A stretch of DNA of 64,000 bases, from positions 1-64,000 of IMG/VR virus record IMGVR_UViG_3300042894_002524. One strand, 5' to 3'. The DNA comes from a virus. Positions 7,388 through 15,449 of this stretch are shown one piece after another. The notes under the pieces are model-generated. The model made no database searches. It worked only from the letters and a program-made list of their open reading frames with translations, and was not told where the DNA came from. Positions within the stretch are counted from its first letter, which is position 1. Each line of letters opens with the position of its first letter. Both the position numbers and the translations under genes were made by a program.

Positions 7388-7818
7388 TATTCAACCAGAC
7401 TTTCCAATGCCAATGCCAATGAACCAGTTGCTTGATTGAAATCATAAATAACTTCTTCATCATCGTCAAATTTAAGACAGCTTCCGATTACTTCTTTGTT
7501 TAGAATATCTAAACTTACAAACAAACATACACGCCTACGATTTGGGTGTTGACTTGGCGCACCTTCAACTTCACCATTAGCACCTAATGGGGCTGCCCAA
7601 CCAGTTGTTCTAACGGATACAAAATCATTTACTAGATATGTTTTATCTTGGTGTAGAGTATCAATCATTTCGTAAATATCCTCTCCTTTGGTTATAATCT
7701 TGCTAATAAGATTGTTGTCCTTATCTTTTGTAATACCATAAGCAATTGCTTCTTTTGTATCATCTTTTCCATAAAGCAAATTAAAGATTGCTTCTAGTTT
7801 TTCTTGTGCTGTTTCCAT
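7387..7818 (-). CDS. Hypothetical protein, 143 aa
   Basis: Unknown. Mixed alpha/beta protein with a basic patch (HPNRRRVCLFVSLDI) in the middle and an acidic region DDDEEV near the C-terminus. Good AAAAGGA site upstream of the ATG. Coupled to the next gene by TAATG. Confidence 0.7.
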   Translation of the reverse strand: METAQEKLEAIFNLLYGKDDTKEAIAYGITKDKDNNLISKIITKGEDIYEMIDTLHQDKTYLVNDFVSVRTTGWAAPLGANGEVEGAPSQHPNRRRVCLFVSLDILNKEVIGSCLKFDDDEEVIYDFNQATGSLALALESLVE

Positions 7819-7849
7819 TATTGTTTTTCCTTTTATTGTTGTTTTGTTG

Positions 7850-8428
7850 TTAAATCCAGCCTAGAGAATCTTCTAGGCATTTTCTTATATTACTCATATC
7901 AGCAGATTCCTGATATATAATTTCACCATTATGTACTGTCAAAGCACCGTGAAATCCCATTCCACCTTCTTCATAATAAATATGAAAAGAAAGTGTTTTA
8001 TATTCATCTCGACAAAAAGCTTCAGCTAAACTTTCATCACCCGGACCCCAAGGAGTTGAGTATTCCATTACAACAAGTTTCTCGCCCGTTTCTTCAGCTA
8101 CTTTCTTATCGTAATTATATTTTGTAACAAGTTCATCACTAAGAATACAGCCATCGCTAATATCCCATTTAACTCCCCAATTAGCATTACACCAAGAATA
8201 CCAATCTTTATGACCATATTTTTCAAAGCAAAGCTTTTCATTATCTGACCAATCTTTTTCTTCTTTGGTCATACTTGCTGGTTCATCACTGTATTCAGTT
8301 GGCATTGGAATAAGTGCATTAAAAAGACTAAGTTCATCTTGTTTAACAGATTTAATCTTTTCCATGAATTTATCCACATCTTCAGGTGGACCTTGTATTT
8401 CTAATGTGTTCATACACCAGTTAGGCAT
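7850..8428 (-). CDS. Api92/YubB-like ferredoxin-fold protein
   Basis: 192 residues from the ATG at 8428. MPNWCMNTLEIQGP is the signature start of the Api92/YubB group (PF18406-type ferredoxin-like fold), found in phages and plasmids with unknown biochemical role. It is followed by the family-like ANWGVKWD and TPWGPGDE patterns. The longer in-frame start is rejected: its extra Lys/Arg-rich residues lie inside the 45-residue gene upstream, and AAGAAG sits before the internal ATG. Confidence 0.8.
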   Translation of the reverse strand: MPNWCMNTLEIQGPPEDVDKFMEKIKSVKQDELSLFNALIPMPTEYSDEPASMTKEEKDWSDNEKLCFEKYGHKDWYSWCNANWGVKWDISDGCILSDELVTKYNYDKKVAEETGEKLVVMEYSTPWGPGDESLAEAFCRDEYKTLSFHIYYEEGGMGFHGALTVHNGEIIYQESADMSNIRKCLEDSLGWI

Positions 8429-8558
8429 TTTCTTCTTCTTTCTCTTTCTCGAAAAGTTCATCCCAAGATGACTTTACATATTTAACATTTCCATTTTCAT
8501 CGACATATGCTGTCAATACCATTGATGCACTAAATAGTGCGCTATTTTGGTTTTCCAT
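8421..8558 (-). CDS. Small hypothetical protein, 45 aa
   Basis: Short protein with a Glu/Lys-rich tail (DELFEKEKEEENA). Supported by AAAGGAAAG about 5 nt before the ATG and by an 8-nt overlap with the next start. It is the first gene after repeat copy B, so the repeat lies in its leader. No family recognised. Confidence 0.65.
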   Translation of the reverse strand: MENQNSALFSASMVLTAYVDENGNVKYVKSSWDELFEKEKEEENA

Positions 8559-8578
8559 TTATCTTTCCTTTTAGACTT

Positions 8579-8624
8579 ACGCCCGTTGATTTATCTTTAT
8601 TTTTTGGTGAATTTTAGTATGCGC
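8579..8624 (-). repeat. 46-nt intergenic repeat, copy B
   Basis: Ungapped copy of the element at 3-48 and 15450-15495. It carries an 8-bp hairpin, AATTTTAG-TATGCG-CTAAAATT on the plus strand. The inner loop matches copy A while the stem has compensating changes. It ends about 20 nt before the start of the 45-residue gene, so it occupies an intergenic leader. No convincing -35 box accompanies the ATACT in it. Confidence 0.6.
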
Positions 8625-8637
8625 TAAAATTGAATGT

Positions 8638-8940
8638 TTACTCTCCGGCTTCACAATAACCACAAAGAATGTCTGGTCCCCACCAAGAACCAATGAATTT
8701 ACCATGCTTACAATATTGGCTTCTATCTGATCTATCCCAATCATATTCATCACCAATTTCATAATCATCATCAATTGCCTGATGGACTTGATTAAGTCTT
8801 AATGTCATTAAATCCATGTAGTCTTGAACCGAAATACCTTTAAGATGAGCTTGGTATTCAATATCCAATGCTGCATCGGCTTCCATTTCCAATTCTTCAT
8901 GTGTTAGCTCACGCTCTTTGTTTTCATATTCCAAGTTCAT
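8638..8940 (-). CDS. Acidic protein with C-terminal Cys motif, 100 aa
   Basis: Unknown. Acidic helical N-terminus, then CKHGKFIG...CGYCEAG (Cys77, His79 and the last Cys pair), which looks like a small zinc site of a type common in actinophage small proteins. Overlaps the gene upstream by 17 nt. Confidence 0.7.
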   Translation of the reverse strand: MNLEYENKERELTHEELEMEADAALDIEYQAHLKGISVQDYMDLMTLRLNQVHQAIDDDYEIGDEYDWDRSDRSQYCKHGKFIGSWWGPDILCGYCEAGE

Positions 8941-9178
8941 TATAAACCTTCTCCCAATTTGTTGTTAATTTATATCTAAATGCATAATGATTTATACCAA
9001 TGATTTCTTTTACTTCAATAATTCCATCTTGAACATCAAAAATGAGATTACAATTTTGACATTCATACTGTTCCCAATCAGAAAGAAATGCTTTATCTTC
9101 TGGATTTTCACATATTACATTTTCATGACTGTCAATAAATGTTAGATTTTCTAATCTACATTGAGGACACTTGTTCAT
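8924..9178 (-). CDS. Zinc-ribbon-like protein, 84 aa
   Basis: Two Cys pairs, CPQC near the N-terminus and CQNC about 35 residues later, give a typical zinc-ribbon pattern. The rest is acidic and unassigned. The start overlaps the stop of the upstream gene by 4 nt (ATGA). Confidence 0.7.
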   Translation of the reverse strand: MNKCPQCRLENLTFIDSHENVICENPEDKAFLSDWEQYECQNCNLIFDVQDGIIEVKEIIGINHYAFRYKLTTNWEKVYNELGI

Positions 9179-9363
9179 TTTCTGCTCTCCTTAAGCTTTT
9201 CTATTAACCAAGTTGCTAGGATAAAGTTCGGATGATTTGAATTATTAATTCCAATGTTCCGGGTTAGCCAACCCAAATCATCAAACCTCATCTTTGGTAT
9301 ATCCATATTTTCTAAGACACGGTGTAATTCCGTTCTTACTTCTTTTATTTGTATTTCGTTCAT
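9175..9363 (-). CDS. Small hypothetical protein, 62 aa
   Basis: Helical, mildly basic protein without recognised motifs. TAATG overlap with the upstream gene and ATGA overlap with the downstream one indicate tight coupling. Confidence 0.65.
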   Translation of the reverse strand: MNEIQIKEVRTELHRVLENMDIPKMRFDDLGWLTRNIGINNSNHPNFILATWLIEKLKESRK

Positions 9364-10067
9364 TAATCCTCAAATAGTTTTAATTGATTAGGGTTTTCTT
9401 TTCTTGTAGAAATTCTTTCCATACCGTTTTGGTCTGTCCATTCATTCCATTCTTCAGTTGCTTCATCGTTCCAATATTGCAAACTATAAACGGCATACTT
9501 AATATCATCATCCTTTGGATATTGTTCACCATCTACATCGAATTCAATGTTCATATTTGCTGTCAATTCATAGTAGATATCTTCACCATAATTTGGAACA
9601 TTAGTGTCGATCATGTTTTCTAGATAATCTGGCAAATCATAAAGGCAACCAATTGCTTCCTTATATAATCTATTGTGATAATCCTCTTCATCATAAACAG
9701 GGTAATCGCTTAGTTTATCTTTACAAGACATAGCTTTTTTAAAAGCATCTGTAATATTGTCTAACTCAACATTGGCTTCTTGCTTTAGAATACGACAAAT
9801 CAAACGGTCAATTGAACCACAAGCCCAATGGCTATAGTTTTCAATTCTAAAATCATCCGGATAATCATCTATTAGTTCTTGAGAAATTGTTTCAAAGTTT
9901 GAGATATCCATAATACTAGAATCTCTTGTTTTATCAATTCCACAAAAACCCCAAGTTACAAAAGTATCTTCTGGACCCCAATAACCAAAATCTTCTGGTT
10001 TGGTTAAGGCATCAGTTGCACAACGAACAAGGTTTTCCGAATATACAAAAGTATCATTCATATTCAT
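9363..10067 (-). CDS. Hypothetical protein with C-terminal clamp-binding-like motif
   Basis: 234 residues, acidic, rich in Tyr, Asp and Trp, with no recognised domain. Residues 228-232 read QLKLF, very close to the QL(S/D)LF pentapeptide by which bacterial proteins bind the DNA sliding clamp, and it sits at the extreme C-terminus where such motifs often occur. A link to host DnaN is inference. Overlaps the upstream gene by 14 nt. Confidence 0.7.
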   Translation of the reverse strand: MNMNDTFVYSENLVRCATDALTKPEDFGYWGPEDTFVTWGFCGIDKTRDSSIMDISNFETISQELIDDYPDDFRIENYSHWACGSIDRLICRILKQEANVELDNITDAFKKAMSCKDKLSDYPVYDEEDYHNRLYKEAIGCLYDLPDYLENMIDTNVPNYGEDIYYELTANMNIEFDVDGEQYPKDDDIKYAVYSLQYWNDEATEEWNEWTDQNGMERISTRKENPNQLKLFED

Positions 10068-10605
10068 AGTGTCCTAATTCTTGAAGGAGGTATTTTGCTT
10101 CTTCAAAATCAAATTCTCTATCAATATCAATAACTCCATTAGCAACATCTCTAATAACATACGCTGCAGCTATATTTGTTATATTCTTATAGCAATCTTC
10201 ATATTCATCAAGTTCAAAACCAAATTTATCAAAATAATCTGTCCACACAGTATCGATACTTGTTAAGAAAAGATTTCGCCCTTCCATTCCGGTTAGATCT
10301 AACCACTCTAATGCTCTATCTTCAATTGACTTTCCACCTTGAAGAAGAGCAATGGGTTTAAAATTATCTTTCATTGCAGTTGCCCATCCAGCAATACAAC
10401 AAGCAGTTCCACAATCTAAAGGTTCTAGTGTTTTAGTATTCTGTTCACTATTATGAATAATAGGATAAGAATCAGTTGACCAATAAGGTTTACCATTCCA
10501 CATGCCTTGTTCTATTTTTGTAGAAAGCCAATATTGCATTTCAAATTTGTGTTCTGGAAGACTTTCAATGTAGTCTGCCAGTTTTAACATTCTTTCCTTA
10601 TTCAT
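10054..10605 (-). CDS. Hypothetical protein, 183 aa
   Basis: Contains a Cys-rich segment DCGTACCIAGWA (about residues 65-76) within a helical protein starting MNKERMLKLADYIESLP. I have the impression of a group of phage proteins of unknown function with this CGTxxCIAGWA pattern. No catalytic role can be assigned. Start overlaps the upstream stop by 4 nt (ATGA). Confidence 0.7.
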   Translation of the reverse strand: MNKERMLKLADYIESLPEHKFEMQYWLSTKIEQGMWNGKPYWSTDSYPIIHNSEQNTKTLEPLDCGTACCIAGWATAMKDNFKPIALLQGGKSIEDRALEWLDLTGMEGRNLFLTSIDTVWTDYFDKFGFELDEYEDCYKNITNIAAAYVIRDVANGVIDIDREFDFEEAKYLLQELGHYEYE

Positions 10606-10712
10606 TTAGATGTCCTTTCATCTGTTGCTTCATTAATCATCATTGCTAATCCAATGAATACTATTGGTACTACAATCAAAAATATAATTGCAATACTAAA
10701 TACCTTAATCAT
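10602..10712 (-). CDS. Tiny single-pass membrane protein, 36 aa
   Basis: MIKVFS followed by one hydrophobic helix (residues about 5-25) and a polar tail NEATDERTSK. AAGGAC lies 8 nt before the next start inside its end. It overlaps the upstream gene by 8 nt and the downstream one by 4 nt (ATGA). Second of three such genes in the window. Confidence 0.65.
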   Translation of the reverse strand: MIKVFSIAIIFLIVVPIVFIGLAMMINEATDERTSK

Positions 10713-11028
10713 TTAGTACTCCTAATTCTTCCATTGCTACTTTGTCCCATCTTTCGGGTAATCTTTTTTCAATATCATAAACACAGATATTAGCTTCTTC
10801 ATTCTCTGTATTCCAATACATACAAACTTCACCATATGTTCCAAAATCATGTTGAAACCATTTTTTCTTGAAGTTGATATTATTACTTAAAGCTTCTGGA
10901 AATAACCTTTCCAATAGACTGATATAAGTATCCATTTCTTTTTCAGCACGATTTTTGTAATCATCTGAACCAACTTGAGCACAAGGCTCATCATATGGCG
11001 TTGAGCCAATTTCCATATATTCTCTCAT
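10705..11028 (-). CDS. Hypothetical protein, 107 aa
   Basis: Start at 11028 (MREYMEIG) chosen because it forms a TAATG overlap with the upstream stop and GGAAGG lies about 7 nt before it. A start 21 nt earlier has no ribosome-binding site. Acidic protein with a Trp/Phe-rich middle; no family recognised. Confidence 0.65.
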   Translation of the reverse strand: MREYMEIGSTPYDEPCAQVGSDDYKNRAEKEMDTYISLLERLFPEALSNNINFKKKWFQHDFGTYGEVCMYWNTENEEANICVYDIEKRLPERWDKVAMEELGVLND

Positions 11029-11192
11029 TAGATATACCTTCCATTCCAATCTTTATCATTATCATATTCTTCGTCATAATCAAGTGAATTGACTTCAACT
11101 AAACTTCCTTCGCAAATTATGCAATATCCAGTCTCTGTCTTTTCGTGATATAACTCACCACAAGATTTACATTCATAATTAAATGTCTTCAT
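11028..11192 (-). CDS. Small zinc-ribbon-like protein, 54 aa
   Basis: Begins MKTFNYECKSCG and has a second pair CIIC about 20 residues later, a compact zinc ribbon. Acidic C-terminus. The start at 11192 overlaps the upstream stop by 4 nt (ATGA), and AAAGGAAA lies upstream. Confidence 0.65.
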   Translation of the reverse strand: MKTFNYECKSCGELYHEKTETGYCIICEGSLVEVNSLDYDEEYDNDKDWNGRYI

Positions 11193-11350
11193 GAGTGCAT
11201 TTCCTTTTCCCATAAGAACCAATCAATATTAATTGATAAGTCAAGGCTTTCATCATATTCTTCAATTTCTTCTCTTTTGGGGAATTTAATCAAACCATCT
11301 TTTAACCAAAGATTCTCGATGTACTCTTCTAATTTGTTTTCTGGGGTCAT
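11189..11350 (-). CDS. Small hypothetical protein, 53 aa
   Basis: MTPENKLEEYIENLW start, acidic and helical, ending EKEMHS. Clear AAAGGA site 5 nt before the ATG. Coupled to the next gene by ATGA. No family recognised. Confidence 0.65.
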   Translation of the reverse strand: MTPENKLEEYIENLWLKDGLIKFPKREEIEEYDESLDLSINIDWFLWEKEMHS

Positions 11351-11359
11351 AATTTTCCT

Positions 11360-11587
11360 TTATATTTCGTGTGTTACTTTAACAATGTTTTTATCTTTTA
11401 ACCAATGCAATCTTAAAACCATACAATTATATTTGGCTGACTTTTCAATTACTTTTCTAAGAGCTTTTCTTTCTGCTTCTGTTTTAGCAACAGTTTCAAT
11501 TGATAAGCATCCTCCGGATTTCATATTAGATATTTTTTTATGAATATCTATTTCAAACTCATTTGTGAACCTAAGATTTTCATTCAT
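11360..11587 (-). CDS. Small basic hypothetical protein, 75 aa
   Basis: Start at 11587 (MNENLRFTNEF) chosen because it overlaps the upstream stop by 8 nt; the longer frame only adds residues encoded inside the upstream gene. Contains a Lys/Arg-rich helix in the middle (AERKALRKVIEKSAKY). Not recognised. Confidence 0.65.
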   Translation of the reverse strand: MNENLRFTNEFEIDIHKKISNMKSGGCLSIETVAKTEAERKALRKVIEKSAKYNCMVLRLHWLKDKNIVKVTHEI

Positions 11588-11867
11588 TTCCAACATAAGA
11601 ATCAATTTCCTCTTCTTCATCTTCATCAATTTCTACGAACATTTCATTCCAACATTTAGGATGCGTTCCACTAATCAACATTTCACGCTCTTCTTTTGGA
11701 ATATGCGGAAAAATATCTTGGACATATGCTGTTTTTTCAACATAAGCTTCATGTTGGCGATATGTCATATTAATAACAATCCAATTGTTACACCAAGAAC
11801 AATGTTTTGTAATTGAAAATAGTGCTTTTTCGTGTTCAGTTGTAAAATCATAAATATCAGTTGACAT
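11580..11867 (-). CDS. Small actinophage-type zinc-binding protein, 95 aa
   Basis: CSWCNNW in the N-terminal half and HPKCW near residue 71, separated by YVQDIFPHIPKEEREMLISGT, make a pattern I associate with small conserved actinophage proteins of unknown function. Acidic tail. Start at 11867 overlaps the upstream stop by 11 nt. Confidence 0.7.
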   Translation of the reverse strand: MSTDIYDFTTEHEKALFSITKHCSWCNNWIVINMTYRQHEAYVEKTAYVQDIFPHIPKEEREMLISGTHPKCWNEMFVEIDEDEEEEIDSYVGNE

Positions 11868-12123
11868 TTGCTTCTTCTTTCTTTCTATTAAATAATTCGG
11901 GGTTTTTCTTTTGGAGTTCATCATATGGGTTATACCACCATTCATCATATGACGCTACAAATGGATTAATTAACAATTCTACAAAACAGTGAATTCGTTC
12001 TGCATTTGCAATAGTTCCATAAAATAGATCTAGTTCTTCATAACTATCAAATGGACCAAAAAATACTCTATCAGTTGATCTAGTATGATGTAATATCCAT
12101 TGATACTTGGGTTTGTCTTTCAT
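11857..12123 (-). CDS. Hypothetical protein, 88 aa
   Basis: Unknown, aromatic-rich (WILHH, DEWWYNPYDEL), with a polar C-terminus. TAATG overlap with the gene upstream. No motif recognised. Confidence 0.65.
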   Translation of the reverse strand: MKDKPKYQWILHHTRSTDRVFFGPFDSYEELDLFYGTIANAERIHCFVELLINPFVASYDEWWYNPYDELQKKNPELFNRKKEEANVN

Positions 12124-12428
12124 TATTGTTTTCTCATTTCTTCAATAGCATTTTGCAATACTTCAACACATTCAGTTTCAGTTCCACCAATGTGCCATTC
12201 ATATTTGAAAAATGGAGTTTCTCCTAATTTCCAATCATAAATGGTGCAGTATTTGCTTTCGTTATATTCCAACACCCATTCACAAGTTGTTTTATCTCCA
12301 TCAACAGAATTAGGTCCATAATCAGGTTCACCAAATGTTTTCACTAATTCTTCATATGTGGCTATTACATAGCCTTGTAAACAAGTACCACTTGCGTTTG
12401 CTTCATCTGTTCTTTTAATATTGTTCAT
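12123..12428 (-). CDS. Conserved-looking phage protein, 101 aa
   Basis: The pattern FGEP...DKTTCEWVLEY...TIYDWK...YEWHIGG looks like a small phage family of unknown function, probably a compact beta-rich fold. Coupled to the next gene by TAATG. No catalytic residues evident. Confidence 0.7.
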   Translation of the reverse strand: MNNIKRTDEANASGTCLQGYVIATYEELVKTFGEPDYGPNSVDGDKTTCEWVLEYNESKYCTIYDWKLGETPFFKYEWHIGGTETECVEVLQNAIEEMRKQ

Positions 12429-12429
12429 A

Positions 12430-12711
12430 TTACTTTCTTTCTACTACTACTTTAGCTTCATATGAAACCCTCTTTGAGGGATTATCATATGCTAAAGATC
12501 CGGGTTGAGCTTTTGACATAAGTGGTAATTCATCTCTGTAGATAAAAACAACTATACCATTAACTTCAATGTCTAATCGATATCCTTCATATCCAATAAA
12601 ATCAGCAATTGCTTCTTCTACCGTATCAAAAAAGGTAACGACACCATTTTGATTTCTTGTTGCGTATGGAGTATCTTTCATAAGATATTCCTCTGGGATT
12701 TCATCAATCAT
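12430..12711 (-). CDS. Hypothetical protein, 93 aa
   Basis: Unknown small acidic protein with alternating hydrophobic residues suggesting beta strands (IEVNGIVVFIYRDEL). Overlaps the end of the upstream gene by 8 nt. Confidence 0.65.
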   Translation of the reverse strand: MIDEIPEEYLMKDTPYATRNQNGVVTFFDTVEEAIADFIGYEGYRLDIEVNGIVVFIYRDELPLMSKAQPGSLAYDNPSKRVSYEAKVVVERK

Positions 12712-12913
12712 TGTTTTCTTCTTTCATTTCGTATTGCTCTGTTTCCATTGTTTCATAATCTGTAATTGAAATAAACTCTACAATTTCAGAATCGTTTGTT
12801 TTTTTGCCAATATTTTCAATTGACCAAGCTTTTGCACTTTCCATACTTGAAAAATGTAAATTTTTCATATATTTTCCAGTATCACTAGATACTCTTGTTT
12901 TTGCTATTATCAT
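12704..12913 (-). CDS. Hypothetical protein, 69 aa
   Basis: Unknown. Basic N-terminal half and acidic tail ending KEENND. Starts 1 nt after the upstream stop; no motif recognised. Confidence 0.65.
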   Translation of the reverse strand: MIIAKTRVSSDTGKYMKNLHFSSMESAKAWSIENIGKKTNDSEIVEFISITDYETMETEQYEMKEENND

Positions 12914-12914
12914 T

Positions 12915-13163
12915 TTAATCCTCCATTGTGTAGTCGTTTGTTACATCTTCATTAATCATAAAGACTCTTTCTTTCATTTTTTGTTCAATGCATTCATCAC
13001 AAATCCAAATAAGCATTTGAGAAAGATCAAATTTGGAACCATAACCACCTTCAATCAAGACTTCAATTGCATCTTCTGGACTCATTAAGGAACTTTTTCC
13101 AAATGTTAAATAAGTAATTTGTTTTCCACAAGAAAAACAAGGACATACTGTAACCATTTCCAT
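12915..13163 (-). CDS. Zinc-ribbon-like protein, 82 aa
   Basis: N-terminal CPCFSCG and a later CDEC pair form a zinc-ribbon pattern around a helical middle. Acidic tail. TAATG overlap with the upstream gene. Confidence 0.65.
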   Translation of the reverse strand: MEMVTVCPCFSCGKQITYLTFGKSSLMSPEDAIEVLIEGGYGSKFDLSQMLIWICDECIEQKMKERVFMINEDVTNDYTMED

Positions 13164-13531
13164 TATTTGACCTCCAAATACTCAGGGAATTTTTTATAAA
13201 ACAAAAATGTTCTAATCTGATACAACATCATTTGATGTACATAGTTAGAAGCAATGCCCATTTTTATTGCACTGCCTACTCTTTTGTTTTGACTAAGGTT
13301 TTTAATTGCAGAGTCTTTAACTCTTTGTGCATAAAAACATTCTCTATCTTTTTTGATATGAAAAGAATTAATTGTTTTAACAATTTCTTTTCCAATTGTT
13401 TTATTTCCAGATTTTGAATTAACTCCATAATCAGCAGAAAGGAAAACTTTAATTTCGTCTTCCTTCAATTGATATGAAACAAAATCGGGGTGTATTGACA
13501 ATTGATAATTTGTAAATTCTTCATAATCCAT
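13163..13531 (-). CDS. Hypothetical protein, 122 aa
   Basis: Unknown basic, helical protein, rich in Lys, Ser and Tyr. Good GGAGA site about 8 nt before the ATG. Coupled downstream by TAATG. Confidence 0.65.
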   Translation of the reverse strand: MDYEEFTNYQLSIHPDFVSYQLKEDEIKVFLSADYGVNSKSGNKTIGKEIVKTINSFHIKKDRECFYAQRVKDSAIKNLSQNKRVGSAIKMGIASNYVHQMMLYQIRTFLFYKKFPEYLEVK

Positions 13532-13534
13532 TGT

Positions 13535-13765
13535 TTAATCTCCTGTTTGTAACATGTCTGCTCTAACATTTAAGTCTCGCAGTTCGCTTTTCTTTATCCA
13601 AAAGTAATTGCATTTATGCAATAATGCCGGAGTATAAACTTTCCGGAATTCTCTTTCTCTTTCATCAAGACCAATTCGATTACATACTTCATCTAAGCAA
13701 TAATCATAACCAGCTTCATATCTTTCTTCAATAAATTCATTATTGCAGATTTTACAAGTTGCCAT
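13535..13765 (-). CDS. Small Cys-rich protein, 76 aa
   Basis: Starts MATCKICNNEF and continues with YCLDEVC, giving four Cys in zinc-finger spacing, then an Arg/Glu-rich helix. Strong AGGAGA site before the ATG. Probably a nucleic-acid- or protein-binding accessory protein; function unknown. Confidence 0.65.
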   Translation of the reverse strand: MATCKICNNEFIEERYEAGYDYCLDEVCNRIGLDEREREFRKVYTPALLHKCNYFWIKKSELRDLNVRADMLQTGD

Positions 13766-13774
13766 TATTTTCTC

Positions 13775-14176
13775 CTATTCCGTTTCGTACAATTTACTAA
13801 ACTTATCCAAAAAAGATTTGTTTATATCTGAGTAATCAAATTCACTTAGATACTCACCAACTTCATTGTATGTTTGTATTCCATCTAATATTTCAATTGC
13901 ATATTTATCTAACAGATGATCAAATGATTCATTTGACATTCCCATACAAAAAGCAAGATTTTCTATCTTTTCGCCTAATGAATCGAGTTCTGTTATAACT
14001 AAGTCTCTGACCCAGCACACTTCATCTAAACCATCACCATAATGTTTACCTTCATCATCACAGTATCTTTCGATTTCTTTTTCTATCCGGCTTAGTTGTT
14101 TACTAAGAATATAATTTAAATCATGATAAGTTTTCATAATAATGTGTGTTTTTAAGTTTGTATTTTGTTGGGACAT
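13775..14176 (-). CDS. Hypothetical protein, 133 aa
   Basis: Helical acidic protein, not recognised. The start at 14176 has a GGTGAT site about 5 nt upstream; an internal Met (MKTYHDLN) is possible. It is the first gene after the terminator at 14217-14242, but no clear promoter is visible in the 40 nt between, so it may depend on readthrough. Confidence 0.65.
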   Translation of the reverse strand: MSQQNTNLKTHIIMKTYHDLNYILSKQLSRIEKEIERYCDDEGKHYGDGLDEVCWVRDLVITELDSLGEKIENLAFCMGMSNESFDHLLDKYAIEILDGIQTYNEVGEYLSEFDYSDINKSFLDKFSKLYETE

Positions 14177-14216
14177 TGGTTATCACCATTCTTTCTATTT
14201 GTTTTTAAACACAAAA

Positions 14217-14242
14217 AAGGCAATAGGAATACCTATTGCCTT
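14217..14242 (-). terminator. Rho-independent terminator
   Basis: Perfect 11-bp stem AAGGCAATAGG with CCTATTGCCTT, 4-nt loop. On the minus strand it ends in a run of six T (down to 14213). Lies 31 nt after the stop of the gene at 14274. Confidence 0.85.
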
Positions 14243-14273
14243 GCTAATGTTTAGTTTTTGTTTATTGATTAAT

Positions 14274-14636
14274 TTAGATTAACCATTGTATTTGCCATTT
14301 ATGATTGTCCATCTCTACAATCATAATTTCACGATCCATTACTAATTCTTTCATCAATTCAAGTTGAAATTTGATTAGTTCTTGTTTATACTCTTTATTT
14401 AGAACACGAGTAAGGTCATCATAATCTACATCAAAAAGAATTCCTAATTTCATATCTTTACGAATAGCATTACGAGCAAGTGAAACTTTGAGTTTACTAC
14501 CGTCATCATTTCCCCAATAAGTTCTGTTTTCTAATGGAGTATCAAAAAGAGATTTGGTTTTCTTTTTTCCTCCATTTCGACCACGAGATACAATTTTGTT
14601 TTGAATTGAGTTGAGGTTTACTTTTTCGTTAGACAT
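14274..14636 (-). CDS. Hypothetical protein, 120 aa
   Basis: Start at 14636 (MSNEKVNLNS) follows AAGGAG in the end of the upstream gene. The N-terminal third is basic (VSRGRNGGKKKTKS), so nucleic-acid binding is possible. The C-terminal two thirds are helical. Followed by a strong terminator. Function unknown. Confidence 0.7.
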   Translation of the reverse strand: MSNEKVNLNSIQNKIVSRGRNGGKKKTKSLFDTPLENRTYWGNDDGSKLKVSLARNAIRKDMKLGILFDVDYDDLTRVLNKEYKQELIKFQLELMKELVMDREIMIVEMDNHKWQIQWLI

Positions 14637-15171
14637 TTGAATTCTCCTTGTTTTCAGCAATCTTATTTTCTAGGGATACGATTTGTTCTGGGGTAAGAAT
14701 TTGATCAATATTACGGTATTCTTCAGGAAATCTATCACCTGTTGATGTATGTGAAGTAATACTAATAACTTCACCATTGTCAAACTTAGCATTATTGTTG
14801 ATAGCTTGGCTCATAATTGGAGTAGGATTACGCTTACGCTTTGGACCAAATACAGCATTAGAATATGCTGTACCATCAGGATAACCGACAGGAAGAACTT
14901 CAACATTATCGTCACGGTTCTCATTATCAATTACATTCTGATTCATTCTAACTTGACGCAAAGCGTGAAGAATAACATTAGCATTGAATTCTTTACCAAG
15001 ATTAGTAATGCATTTGTAATAAATTTCGGAATTTGTAACAACAGCAACTATTTCACAAATGTAACCATAATCATTATCATTATCTGATATTTCTATGCCC
15101 ATCAATTGGTCAACAATAAGGTCATACTTTGACTTTACATTTTGCTCTGGTTTTGTATTTAGATTAGACAT
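14629..15171 (-). CDS. Hypothetical protein, 180 aa
   Basis: Start at 15171 (MSNLNTKPEQ) is preceded by GGAGGA at 6-nt spacing, better than the ATG 12 nt upstream. Acidic, with a possible small beta domain in the first 70 residues and a basic FGPKRKRNP patch. Followed closely by the 120-residue gene and a terminator. It is preceded by about 350 nt without a convincing gene. Confidence 0.7.
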   Translation of the reverse strand: MSNLNTKPEQNVKSKYDLIVDQLMGIEISDNDNDYGYICEIVAVVTNSEIYYKCITNLGKEFNANVILHALRQVRMNQNVIDNENRDDNVEVLPVGYPDGTAYSNAVFGPKRKRNPTPIMSQAINNNAKFDNGEVISITSHTSTGDRFPEEYRNIDQILTPEQIVSLENKIAENKENSNV

Positions 15172-15183
15172 AAAGTCCTCCAA

Positions 15184-15449
15184 TAATAAATTATTTATAT
15201 TTACTTATAGTTACGAATAAACATAAGAATAAAATTTCATATTCAAACTATTCGGAAACTATGAACAAAGTGTATCGCCAAAAATAATGAAATCAAACAT
15301 GGGCCAAGAAAATGTTAGAAAAAACTTTTATTGTGCGCCAGAAAGTAAATCGAGAAGATCGTGATAGTTAAGCTCTTTGTAAATAGTTTATTAAAGCCGG
15401 CGATCAAGGATCGGGAATGCTTGATATTAAATCATTTAATAAAGTTTGA
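15184..15449. other. Non-coding stretch before the small-gene block
   Basis: With the repeat at 15450-15495 this makes about 340 nt without a supported gene. I see a short inverted repeat ATCAAG/CTTGAT near 15400, but no T-tract terminator and no good promoter. Tiny open frames here lack ribosome-binding sites. It may hold a long leader or a small RNA; nothing more can be said. Confidence 0.5.

Noticed and set aside
15287-15363. Short plus-strand frame of about 24 codons in the gene-free stretch
   Set aside because: No ribosome-binding site, against the direction of all other genes, and too short to support from composition.
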